The notes: generated from the letters alone by a model not told the origin. 6,231 nucleotides of DNA from Desulfoplanes sp. (GCA_028708105.1 JAQVZR010000115.1:1-6231); one strand, 5' to 3'; shown: positions 1 to 6,231, counted from the stretch's first letter. Numbers and translations are program-made.

Positions 1-2
1 GC

Positions 3-275
3 ACATTCCAGACTCTCGGTCTTCTGGTGGCGGAAACGGGTACTCTGACTTTACTTGAGCCGGTACGAAAACTCTCTTATGAAAAATGGGCGTTGACGGC
101 ACCATTTTCACTGCTGGAAGCCGAAACAAAAAACGATCCCGCGGATTGCATTGCACTCTACCAGAGTGCATCCATGCGACATCAGTTGGGCCTTGACCGG
201 AATCGCCCCGGCGAGCGTACCCCATATCTGGCGAAAGCGACGGATTTTCCTCTAAAGCAAAAGTGGGACCAGTGA
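3..275 (+). CDS. C-terminal fragment of an unidentified protein (5' end outside window)
   Basis: The frame is open from the left edge of the window to a TGA at 273-275, giving about 90 residues, so this is the end of a longer gene. A GTG at 27 could be read as a start, but the frame continues upstream of it and no good ribosome site precedes it, so a truncated gene is more likely. The visible part begins with a mildly hydrophobic stretch (QTLGLLVAETGTLTLLEP) and continues as a mixed hydrophilic tail ending LKQKWDQ. I see no motif that names the family. Its stop overlaps the GTG start of the next gene in a GTGA arrangement, which suggests one operon and translational coupling, and supports this frame being real. 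By position it might be a headgroup transferase or glycosyltransferase acting on envelope lipids, since DgkA genes often follow such genes. The sequence itself does not show that. Confidence 0.55.
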   Translation, partial: TFQTLGLLVAETGTLTLLEPVRKLSYEKWALTAPFSLLEAETKNDPADCIALYQSASMRHQLGLDRNRPGERTPYLAKATDFPLKQKWDQ

Positions 276-1711
276 AAGAATCAGAAACCAGGATGGAACG
301 TCGTGTTGCTCGACACCGGCTGTTGCGTCGTTTTGCGGGTGCGATGCTGCTATTAACCGGAATTGTCATGTGTCTGGCTTGTTATACCGCTCGGACGGAG
401 TTTTCGACTAATCTTCCGCCATTTCTACCTCCTGCCGGACGCGAGTTGCAGCCTGAGGCAATAAATTTCCGGATGGCGGCTTTCGGCGATTTCGGGGCCA
501 AAGTCGACTCAATGGAAGCAGTAGTTCGATCCTTCAGCGGCAATGCGGATTTTGCAATCTGTACCGGTGACATGATGAAGTTCGCCCTGGAAGCCGAATA
601 CGGTCATGTGGTTTCGGAATTACGCGAGGAAATGAAGTGCCCCTTCTGGGCCATGCCTGGGAACCATGATCTCGGACTTCTGAATTCCCTGAAAACCTGG
701 CACCGGTTTTTCGGCCAGGATTTTTATTACTGGAGCTATGGGGACACCTTGTTCATTGCCTTGAACACAGCGACCAGGAAGCTGCCGGAAGAGCAGCGGG
801 TGTTTCTCAAACAAACCCTTTCCAGCCAAAGGGAACGTTATCGTCGTTGCGTCATTTTCTGCCATGTCCCTCCTGTGGACCTGAGTCCGAAAGCTTCCCA
901 TTGCCTGCCGGCGGATGAAGCAGAAGCCTTTCGGGAAATTATTTCCGGATACAAAATTGATCTGATTGTCTCCGGGCATATCCATCAGTATATGGAAGGC
1001 TCCTTTGATGGCATTCGACTGGTCCATCTGCCATCCAGTGGCCAAGTCATCCGGGATCCCGACAACCGCATGTTTGGCTATGCGACATTCGACTTCAAAG
1101 CGGATGGTACTATCCAGGTCAAACAAGTTGATGTCACCGCCGAGACCGGGCGTGAACGGTTGGAATTTTTTGTCAGTACTGTTTTAGGCAATAAATCGAG
1201 CATTTTTTGGGCAGGTCTTGCCTTGATTGTTATCGGGAGTATACTGTTGAACCAGAAAAACATTGCAACTGCCCGGATAGCTCGAACAGGCTTTTGCCCA
1301 AGCCCCATTAATCCCGATGAATTACAACCTGTATTGCTTCATTCCGGCAAAAAAACGGGGATCAGCCATCTTTGGCACGCCACATGCTATACCGGCAGTG
1401 GTCTGAAAGCTGTGGTTGGAGAGACAGCGTTTCGTCATGAATTACTGGCGGGCTGTCTGCTTGTTCCCGCAGCATGGTTGTTTCCGTTTCCCGTATGGCA
1501 GGCACTTATTCTTTGCCTGCTCTGGGCAGGTGTTTTGGTTATTGAAATTCTGAACACTGCCGTGGAGGCGGTCGTAGACTTGGTATCGCCTGAATATAAT
1601 CCCCTGGCCAAAAAGGCCAAAGATCTGGGCAGCGCAGCGGTCGGCTTGTGCCTTGCCATAAATGGAATCGCCTGGGTATTGGCTATCTGGCAACTGCTTG
1701 TTTCCCGTTGA
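272..1711 (+). CDS. Fused purple-acid-phosphatase-like metallophosphoesterase / diacylglycerol kinase (DgkA) membrane protein
   Basis: Numbered from GTG 272 (479 residues). An Arg-rich N-terminus and a membrane segment (about 21-38) precede a calcineurin-like phosphoesterase domain (about 68-295). Its metal-ligand blocks are all visible: GDFG (D73), GDMM (D100), GNHD (N131, H132), CHVP (H198) and GHIH (H236, H238). The D-x-G first block is the purple acid phosphatase form. A second membrane segment (311-326) and a basic linker lead to a full DgkA domain (about 363-479). This keeps GETAFRHE (E384), IEILNTAVEAVVD (E425, N428, E432) and KAKDLGSAAV (D451), matching E. coli DgkA E28, E69, N72, E76 and D95. 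Predicted topology puts the phosphatase in the periplasm and the kinase site at the cytoplasmic face. DgkA phosphorylates diacylglycerol to phosphatidic acid with ATP; the phosphatase substrate is unknown. GTG 272 is chosen because it overlaps the upstream TGA (GTGA); GTG 263 and ATG 293 are alternatives. The fusion is unusual, since DgkA is normally a separate protein of about 120 residues. Confidence 0.9.
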   Translation: MKESETRMERRVARHRLLRRFAGAMLLLTGIVMCLACYTARTEFSTNLPPFLPPAGRELQPEAINFRMAAFGDFGAKVDSMEAVVRSFSGNADFAICTGDMMKFALEAEYGHVVSELREEMKCPFWAMPGNHDLGLLNSLKTWHRFFGQDFYYWSYGDTLFIALNTATRKLPEEQRVFLKQTLSSQRERYRRCVIFCHVPPVDLSPKASHCLPADEAEAFREIISGYKIDLIVSGHIHQYMEGSFDGIRLVHLPSSGQVIRDPDNRMFGYATFDFKADGTIQVKQVDVTAETGRERLEFFVSTVLGNKSSIFWAGLALIVIGSILLNQKNIATARIARTGFCPSPINPDELQPVLLHSGKKTGISHLWHATCYTGSGLKAVVGETAFRHELLAGCLLVPAAWLFPFPVWQALILCLLWAGVLVIEILNTAVEAVVDLVSPEYNPLAKKAKDLGSAAVGLCLAINGIAWVLAIWQLLVSR

Positions 1712-1851
1712 CAGAAAGGAATTTTGCTGCGGAGCTGGTGTTTTTAATATTCAACTGCTGAAAGGAGGTTCCCGATGTGAATACATAACGCATTTAATCC
1801 GTGCTGACCAAATTGATACGATCTTTTCACCCACCGAAAAAAGAAAAAATC
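1712..1851 (+). other. Intergenic leader with a strong Shine-Dalgarno before a start-stop (ATGTGA)
   Basis: This 140-bp gap separates the phosphatase-kinase fusion from the PepSY-like gene. It contains a near-perfect ribosome binding site, AAAGGAGG at 1761-1768, correctly spaced before ATG at 1775. That ATG is followed at once by TGA (1778-1780), so it can encode only Met. The overlapping GTG at 1777 gives GTG-AAT-ACA-TAA, three codons. No longer frame starts there. The strong site may be a minimal upstream ORF, a ribosome standby or mRNA-protecting site, or the relic of a lost gene start. The real downstream start at 1852 has only a weak purine-rich site. I found no convincing promoter or rho-independent terminator in the gap; an AT-rich TAATAT near 1745 is too weak to call. 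Confidence 0.45.
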
Positions 1852-2481
<630 letters not shown>

Positions 2482-2490
2482 GAAAAAATG

Positions 2491-2496
2491 AAGGAT
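2491..2496 (+). promoter_or_regulatory. Ribosome binding site of the PAP2 gene
   Basis: AAGGAT lies about 6 nt before the ATG at 2502, in the 20-bp gap after the PepSY-like stop codon. It decides for ATG 2502 over the nearby ATG at 2488, which lies in another frame and closes after 17 codons. Confidence 0.6.
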
Positions 2497-2501
2497 AGAG
2501 C

Positions 2502-3290
2502 ATGCCAGCGAGGGAGCATCCATGTAGGGCTGATAACCTGACCGAAAACAAAAAATCGCATAGACTGACACCTTGGAACGGAGCTCTGTACTCCCGCGTC
2601 GTTCTGCCCCTCGGGCTTCTGCTGCTGGTTTTGGTGGCGGGGGAATGGATACCCTTTGATCTATGGGTGCAGGACTGTCTGTATGACTGGGACTCACAGC
2701 AGTGGCTGGTTAAATTCGATAAACACAGCCCTTTGGGGCTTACTTTCTACGTGATCCCCAAGTTTCTGCTGGGATTTTTTGCCGGTTCGCTGCTTCTGCT
2801 CACCATCAGCCAGCGCTGGGGCCGGCTAACCTGCCCCTGGAACCGGCTCCGCCTCGTTTACGTATTGCTTTGCCTGGCCCTGATTCCTTCTCTGGTAGCC
2901 ATCCTCAAAGCCCATACTGGCGTGGCCTATCCACGCAAGATTGACCGGTACGGCGGTGGCAGCATTCCCTATCGGACCGTCTGGCAGTCAATACCACGTC
3001 ATGTCGGGGAAAAACGCTATAAGGGCTGGCCAGCCGGACACGCCTCCGGGGGCTATGCTTTGTTCGGCTTGGCTTTTGCCCCTTTGAGCCGGTCAGGACG
3101 TCGGCGTGGCCTGATGATTGCCTTAGCCGCCGGCTCACTGATGGGTACTTACCAAATGCTGGCCGGCAACCATTATCTCTCGCACACCATCGTCACGATG
3201 TTGCTGGCATGGCTGGTGGCGGGGCTGCTGGCCATCTTCTTCCCCTGGACACCAACCGATGATATTGCCGGAGCGCCTTGGAAGGCTTAG
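2502..3290 (+). CDS. PAP2-superfamily integral-membrane phosphatase (lipid phosphatase-like)
   Basis: A 262-residue protein with about six hydrophobic segments (roughly 31-48, 79-101, 117-135, 183-195, 203-221, 229-247), the usual PAP2 membrane layout. Signature blocks can be seen: LKAHTGVAYPRKIDRYGG (K136; a divergent K-x6-R-P block with Tyr143 before Pro144), WPAGHASGGYAL (H180; the PSGH block as PAGH), and AGNHYLSHTI (H224, with H228 where many members have Asp). The phrases PAGHAS and H-x-L-S-H-T are typical of the PAP2 branch found near dgkA and lipid A phosphoethanolamine transferase genes. Family members dephosphorylate phosphatidic acid, undecaprenyl diphosphate, phosphatidylglycerophosphate or lipid A; which substrate applies here cannot be read from sequence. 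The catalytic Lys and both His are kept, but Arg is missing from blocks 1 and 3. The gene follows the PepSY-like gene by 20 bp, and its TAG stop overlaps the stop of the convergent sensor kinase. Confidence 0.87.
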   Translation: MPAREHPCRADNLTENKKSHRLTPWNGALYSRVVLPLGLLLLVLVAGEWIPFDLWVQDCLYDWDSQQWLVKFDKHSPLGLTFYVIPKFLLGFFAGSLLLLTISQRWGRLTCPWNRLRLVYVLLCLALIPSLVAILKAHTGVAYPRKIDRYGGGSIPYRTVWQSIPRHVGEKRYKGWPAGHASGGYALFGLAFAPLSRSGRRRGLMIALAAGSLMGTYQMLAGNHYLSHTIVTMLLAWLVAGLLAIFFPWTPTDDIAGAPWKA

Positions 3291-4960
3291 GAAACGCGAT
3301 GCGTTCCAGGCGTTGCCGGCCTTTCGTGGTGGGCTGGTGGTTGTCCGGTTGTCGGCGATGCGATAGGAAAGTCAATTCGGAAAGTGGTTCCATTTCCCGG
3401 GGTGCTCTCCACCTCAATGGTACCTCCATAGGCGATGACAATGGCCCTGACCAGACTCAGGCCAAGACCGTTGCCGGGTGTGGAACGGCTGCCGTCGCCA
3501 CGGTAAAAACGTTTAAAGATTTTTTCTTTGTCCTGCGGTTGAATTCCGCTTCCTGTATCAGACACTATCAAAGACAGTCTTCCGGTCTCTTCCGTTATGC
3601 GGATTTCCACCCGGCCTCCGGGCGGGGTGAACTTGATGGCGTTGTCAACCAGATTGCCGAGCATCCGCTGCATGGCCGTTCGGTTGGCTTTCAAAAAACT
3701 CTTTTTTTGATCGGAAGAGAATTTAAGGGTGATGCCCTGTGCCTCTGCCGTTGGCAGAAAAATGTCGATCGTTTGCTGTGCCACTTCCAACAGGTCCAAC
3801 TCTTCTTGACTGGTAGGGAAAAGGCCTGCCTCGGTTTGGGAGATGATTAATGTGGTGTTAATGATGGATAGAAGATGATCACAGCCCTCCAGCACCTGGA
3901 TGGGAAGATTTGAGCAATCGCCACTGGTCAAGGCAAGTTCGGCTCTCCCTCGCAAGGCAGTTAATGGTGTCCGAAGGTCATGGGCAATATCGTCGGAAAC
4001 GGTTTTGAGTTCCCGCAACAGTTTTTCGGTTTGGTCGACCATGTCATTGAAAACGGCTACCAGGTCGTTGATCTCCCGTCCCTCACGACCCATTTCTACC
4101 CTTTGGCTAAAGTCTCCGTCCGCAATATGCGCCGCTGTTTTTTTGACTCGGTTAAGACCTTTCAAAAACATGCCGGACAGCAACAAGCTGCCGGCAAGGC
4201 TGATCACCATCATGAAAGCCATGATGATGCCTAAAATACTCGCCAGGTACGCCAGGTTGCGTTCCGCTTTCTCCAGACTGCCGGCGATCACCAGAAGGTT
4301 GCCGTCATAGAAACGCTTGTAGAGAGCCATAACCGAATGCTCCCCATGGTGGTGACGTATCAACCAAGTTTTGTCAGTCTGAGGACGAACCGGTTTGGTC
4401 AGAAAACGCAGATCGTCGGGATCCTGTCTGGAATGAGCCAGAATCCTTCCTTCGGATGATAGCAAAAGAAAAAATAACTGCTGGTCGTCTTCGCCATAGG
4501 ACTCCTCATTGAATTCTTCATGCATGCTGGCGATCCGCTCCGGCAAACTCGCAGTAAGCTCACGTTTTTCGATGCGGCTGGGGGTGATCATGAACTCGAA
4601 AAGCATCCCACCGATATTGGCAATGGCCGTGATGGCATCCTCACCTGTTTGACTTAAGCTGTGGCAGGCGAAAACAACAGTCGCATCCGGGCTGTTCCGC
4701 TGTATGGCGGTTGCCGCAAAATCAGGGATGCTGACCGTCTGAGTCTGAATGACCACTGCACCTGGTATCTCCTCGTCACCCGTCAGATATTCGTATTCGA
4801 ACTCATTGCTGAAAATCGTGATTTTTTCTTTCATTTCATCCAGAAAATAATTTCGCTGAAAAAAATAGATTCCGGTGAGGCTAAGGAGAAATGCCACCAG
4901 GATAAGGGCAACATTGATGACGCACATTTTTGCCCGAACCGTATTGAATAAGGTAGCCAT
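3287..4960 (-). CDS. HAMP-type sensor histidine kinase (two-component sensor)
   Basis: Numbered from ATG 4960 (557 residues). Membrane segments at about 13-34 and 239-261 bracket a periplasmic sensor of about 200 residues. The sensor's second half resembles PDC/Cache-type folds (FFLLLSSEGRILAHS, then YKRFYDGNLLVIAGSLEKAE). It carries an acidic patch (148-159, including E149-F-N-E152, an ExxE) and a His cluster (203-208, HHHGEH). A HAMP linker (about 262-313) follows, then HisKA with the phospho-acceptor H327 in AHDLRTPL. The HATPase_c domain shows the N box (DNAIKF, N440), G1 (DTGSG, D468), F box (FKRFYRGD) and G2 (GNGLGL, 496-501). All catalytic blocks are intact, so it should autophosphorylate and pass phosphate to the adjacent regulator. 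ATG 4960 lies one base after the regulator's stop (TAAAATG), behind a GGA. ATG 4975, which would overlap the regulator by 14 bp and has GGGGA upstream, is an equally possible start. The ligand is unknown; a metal cation or envelope stress is an inference from the acidic and His patches. Confidence 0.93.
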   Translation of the reverse strand: MATLFNTVRAKMCVINVALILVAFLLSLTGIYFFQRNYFLDEMKEKITIFSNEFEYEYLTGDEEIPGAVVIQTQTVSIPDFAATAIQRNSPDATVVFACHSLSQTGEDAITAIANIGGMLFEFMITPSRIEKRELTASLPERIASMHEEFNEESYGEDDQQLFFLLLSSEGRILAHSRQDPDDLRFLTKPVRPQTDKTWLIRHHHGEHSVMALYKRFYDGNLLVIAGSLEKAERNLAYLASILGIIMAFMMVISLAGSLLLSGMFLKGLNRVKKTAAHIADGDFSQRVEMGREGREINDLVAVFNDMVDQTEKLLRELKTVSDDIAHDLRTPLTALRGRAELALTSGDCSNLPIQVLEGCDHLLSIINTTLIISQTEAGLFPTSQEELDLLEVAQQTIDIFLPTAEAQGITLKFSSDQKKSFLKANRTAMQRMLGNLVDNAIKFTPPGGRVEIRITEETGRLSLIVSDTGSGIQPQDKEKIFKRFYRGDGSRSTPGNGLGLSLVRAIVIAYGGTIEVESTPGNGTTFRIDFPIASPTTGQPPAHHERPATPGTHRVS

Positions 4961-4961
4961 T

Positions 4962-5630
4962 TTATTCCAGGACATATCCGAATCCCCGTACCGTTTTGAG
5001 CAATTTTCGTTCAAAATCCTTGTCCAGTTTTTCCCTGAGGCGGCATACCTGTGCCTCGACCACGTTGGTTTGGGGGTCGAAACCGTATTCCCAGACATGT
5101 TCCAAAATGGTGGTTTTGGAGACTATTCTTCCTTTGTTCCGCAGCAGATATTCCAGCAATTTGAATTCCAGGGGAGCTAGGTCCAGTTTTTTCCCTCCCC
5201 GTGTGACGCGGTGTCCGAAAAGGTCAAGCTCGAGGTCTTCCAGGCGCAGCACCGACAGCTCACTCTCACCGCCTGCCCGACGCAGCAGGGCATAGATCCG
5301 CGCCTGCAGTTCGGAGAAGGAAAACGGCTTGGCCAAGTAGTCATCCGCGCCGGTTTCCAGCCCCTTGACTTTGCTTTCAACAGAATCCCGGGCGCTGAGT
5401 ACGATGATTGGAGTCTTGATTTTGGCCCGCCGGATTTCCTCGATGACCGCCAGTCCGTCGAGTTTCGGTAGCATGATGTCGATAACCGCAATATCAAACG
5501 GCTCAGTACGGGCTTTGAACAGGCCATCCAGACCATCCGAACTGTGGAGCACCTGAAAACCCGACTGTTGCAATCCCTGGATAATGAAATCAGCGCACTG
5601 GCTGTTGTCTTCGATCAAAAGTACTTTCAT
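4962..5630 (-). CDS. OmpR/PhoB-family response regulator
   Basis: A 222-residue protein, the usual length for this family. The receiver domain (1-115) has the acidic pocket E7/D8, phospho-acceptor D51 in AVIDIMLP, switch Ser79 in IVLSARD and Lys101 in AKPFS. The winged-helix DNA-binding domain (about 125-222) shows LAPLEFKLLEYLLRNKG, the recognition region NVVEAQVCRLREKLD and the terminal TVRGFGYVLE wing. It is a DNA-binding transcription factor activated by the sensor kinase encoded immediately downstream, with which it is translationally linked (stop and start one base apart, or overlapping). It resembles the CopR/CusR/PmrA group in general form, but the sequence does not choose among them. 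The ATG at 5630 is preceded by AAAGGAGT (5641-5648 on this strand), about 12 nt upstream, a strong but rather distant Shine-Dalgarno. Obvious target candidates are the convergent lipid-phosphate genes, but I saw no repeated operator there. Confidence 0.94.
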   Translation of the reverse strand: MKVLLIEDNSQCADFIIQGLQQSGFQVLHSSDGLDGLFKARTEPFDIAVIDIMLPKLDGLAVIEEIRRAKIKTPIIVLSARDSVESKVKGLETGADDYLAKPFSFSELQARIYALLRRAGGESELSVLRLEDLELDLFGHRVTRGGKKLDLAPLEFKLLEYLLRNKGRIVSKTTILEHVWEYGFDPQTNVVEAQVCRLREKLDKDFERKLLKTVRGFGYVLE

Positions 5631-5636
5631 TTGCGT

Positions 5637-5936
5637 TTATACTCCTTTCATTTTGAGGCTGGATTGAAAATTGAGCTGACACTTTTTCGCCATCTGCACC
5701 AGCCTAATCCGCACTGGTGTGGTATAGTCATCTAGCAGCGGCTTGAAGTCCCAGCCCAACGCTTGCTTGTCCGGTACATTCCACCCGAATTGGTTGGCAA
5801 TCATCCGGCAGACCATGTCAGATTTGGGTGGCCGTTCAACCATGTTGTACTGTTGGTCAAGACGGCGGTAAATAGCTTCGCAGTTCCTGCTGGGGGATTG
5901 CCTTCCGTTCCAGCAGCTCTTGTGCAATATTGTCAC
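5637..5936 (-). pseudogene. Degenerate or orphan reading frame upstream of the response regulator
   Basis: A minus-strand frame stays open from about 5984 to a TAA at 5637-5639, six bases before the regulator start. Its first part (5937-5984) is only the translated 22-bp repeat and is excluded. The central and C-terminal part reads like real protein (AIYRRLDQQYNMVERPPKSD, LGWDFKPLLDDYTTPVRIRL). Around 5878-5936, however, the protein-like reading is in another minus frame (RDNIAQELLERKAIPQQELR), which soon stops. This suggests a frameshifted remnant. I do not recognise the family. Being next to IS-like repeats, it could be a transposase fragment; it could also be a small host gene broken by insertion, or chance. 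No ribosome site is visible for an intact start. Confidence 0.35.
5641..5648 (-). promoter_or_regulatory. Ribosome binding site of the response regulator
   Basis: On the minus strand AAAGGAGT precedes the regulator ATG by about 10-12 nt. The same bases form the last codons (Met-Lys-Gly-Val) of the degenerate reading frame that ends at 5637, so any translation of that frame would run through this site. Confidence 0.55.
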
Positions 5937-5984
5937 GGGTCGCATCAAAATGAGCCACCTGTGGGTCGCATCAAAATGAGCCAC
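5937..5984. repeat. Tandem pair of a 22-bp direct repeat
   Basis: Two identical 22-bp copies at 5937-5958 and 5963-5984, beginning GGGTCGCATC and ending AAAATGAGCCAC, are separated by 4 bp (CTGT). The period is 26 bp. Each ends with the AAAnTGAGCC core that recurs three more times to the right, once inverted. Repeated short sites at an element's end are typical of transposase-binding ends, for instance in the IS21 family; assignment to that family is inference. Confidence 0.8.
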
Positions 5985-6110
5985 TTCCCTAAGTTAATGC
6001 CTGGTTATATTTTTACAACAACCAAAGTCATAACTCATCGTTGGTAAAATAGTTGCATGCCTGTGTTTGGTTCTGTTTCCAACCTCCTTTCGACGTATCG
6101 TTGTTTTTTT

Positions 6111-6154
6111 GTCAAACTGAGCCGCCCCGTGGGTCGCTTGTGGCTCAGTTTGAC
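6111..6154. repeat. 13-bp perfect inverted repeat (GTCAAACTGAGCC / GGCTCAGTTTGAC)
   Basis: The arms are at 6111-6123 and 6142-6154 with an 18-bp spacer containing CCGTGGGTCGC. The arms carry the same AAACTGAGCC core as the neighbouring repeats, in opposite orientations. The T run lies on the 5' side of the hairpin (6101-6110), so neither strand has the hairpin-then-U order of a rho-independent terminator. It is better read as two facing element ends or protein-binding sites. Confidence 0.75.
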
Positions 6155-6221
6155 GGCCGTTATTGACAAAACAGGACAAGATTGCGATTCGCAAACTGAG
6201 CCACTTCGCCCCGTGGGTCGC
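6123..6221. repeat. 15-bp direct repeat CGCCCCGTGGGTCGC, two copies
   Basis: Exact copies lie at 6123-6137 and 6207-6221, 84 bp apart. Each is preceded by an AAACTGAGCC core (6114-6123 and 6193-6202). The shorter string GTGGGTCGC also occurs at 5961-5969 within the tandem repeat. The recurring order of TGAGCC core and GGGTCGC box suggests a composite site duplicated through the region. The right-hand copy runs close to the window edge, so the element may continue outside. Confidence 0.75.
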
Positions 6222-6231
6222 ATGGCCTGCC

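Larger units (their letters stand above)
5985..6231. other. Gene-free, repeat-rich region, probably decayed insertion-sequence ends
   Basis: No reading frame here looks protein-coding on either strand; the short frames that exist are translations of the repeats. Besides the repeats listed separately, there is a small palindrome TTGCGA-T-TCGCAA at 6182-6194 adjoining the last AAACTGAGCC copy. The stretch 5985-6110 shows no repeat, promoter or RNA structure that I can support. With the 22-bp pair to the left, the region looks like nested or solo remnants of mobile-element termini. No transposase gene is present in the window, so this stays an inference. Confidence 0.45.

Noticed and set aside
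620..1126. 168-residue minus-strand frame opposite the phosphatase domain
   Set aside because: It lies antisense to a clearly conserved domain, has no recognisable motifs and no ribosome site.
1712..1851. Promoter, riboswitch or PmrA/CpxR-type operator in the gap before the PepSY-like gene
   Set aside because: No -35/-10 pair with good spacing, no direct-repeat operator and no conserved RNA fold could be recognised by eye.
3278..4310. Plus-strand frames of 190 and 136 residues opposite the sensor kinase
   Set aside because: The minus strand encodes intact HAMP, HisKA and HATPase_c motifs across this whole stretch; the plus frames look like shadows.
5937..5984. CRISPR array
   Set aside because: There are only two 22-bp copies with a 4-bp spacer, and the other copies are partial and inverted; no spacers of CRISPR length and no cas genes.
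5763..6047. 94-residue plus-strand frame over the repeat region
   Set aside because: Its C-terminal part is the translated tandem repeat, it has no ribosome site, and it shows no domain pattern.
6101..6154. Hairpin with a T run as a rho-independent terminator
   Set aside because: The T run precedes the stem on the plus strand and becomes A residues after the stem on the minus strand, so the order is wrong on both strands.

Overview
The window looks like chromosomal DNA of a Gram-negative bacterium. Support comes from a DgkA-type integral-membrane diacylglycerol kinase domain, a Sec signal peptide with periplasmic-type domains, and a classical HAMP-type sensor kinase. Mid-range base composition and the style of the two-component proteins would fit a deltaproteobacterial (Desulfuromonadales-like) host, but that is a guess; nothing here fixes the taxon.

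Layout. Positions 3-3290 hold a plus-strand run of four genes: (1) the C-terminal end of an unidentified protein; (2) a fusion of a purple-acid-phosphatase-like metallophosphoesterase with a complete DgkA domain, joined to gene 1 by a GTGA stop/start overlap; (3) after a 140-bp gap, a secreted PepSY-like protein ending in a 33-residue Asp/Asn tail; (4) a PAP2-superfamily membrane phosphatase 20 bp further on. The PAP2 gene meets, tail to tail with interlocked stop codons, a minus-strand two-component system: an OmpR/PhoB-family response regulator (5630-4962) followed by its HAMP/HisKA/HATPase_c sensor kinase (4960-3287). The last 600 bp (5631-6231) hold no convincing intact gene. They hold a degenerate reading frame next to the regulator and a set of short direct and inverted repeats sharing an AAAnTGAGCC core, which look like decayed insertion-sequence ends, possibly IS21-like.

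How the genes may work together. A lipid kinase, two phosphatases of unrelated folds, a secreted PepSY-like protein and a sensor/regulator pair form a plausible envelope-lipid phosphate module. In known Gram-negative systems DgkA recycles the diacylglycerol released when headgroups are moved from phospholipids to lipid A or glucans. DgkA and PAP2 genes often lie near lipid A phosphoethanolamine transferases and PmrAB-like regulators. The partial upstream gene could be the transferase, but its visible tail does not show this. The most unusual item is the single polypeptide predicted to carry a phosphatase domain on the periplasmic side and a lipid kinase at the cytoplasmic face.
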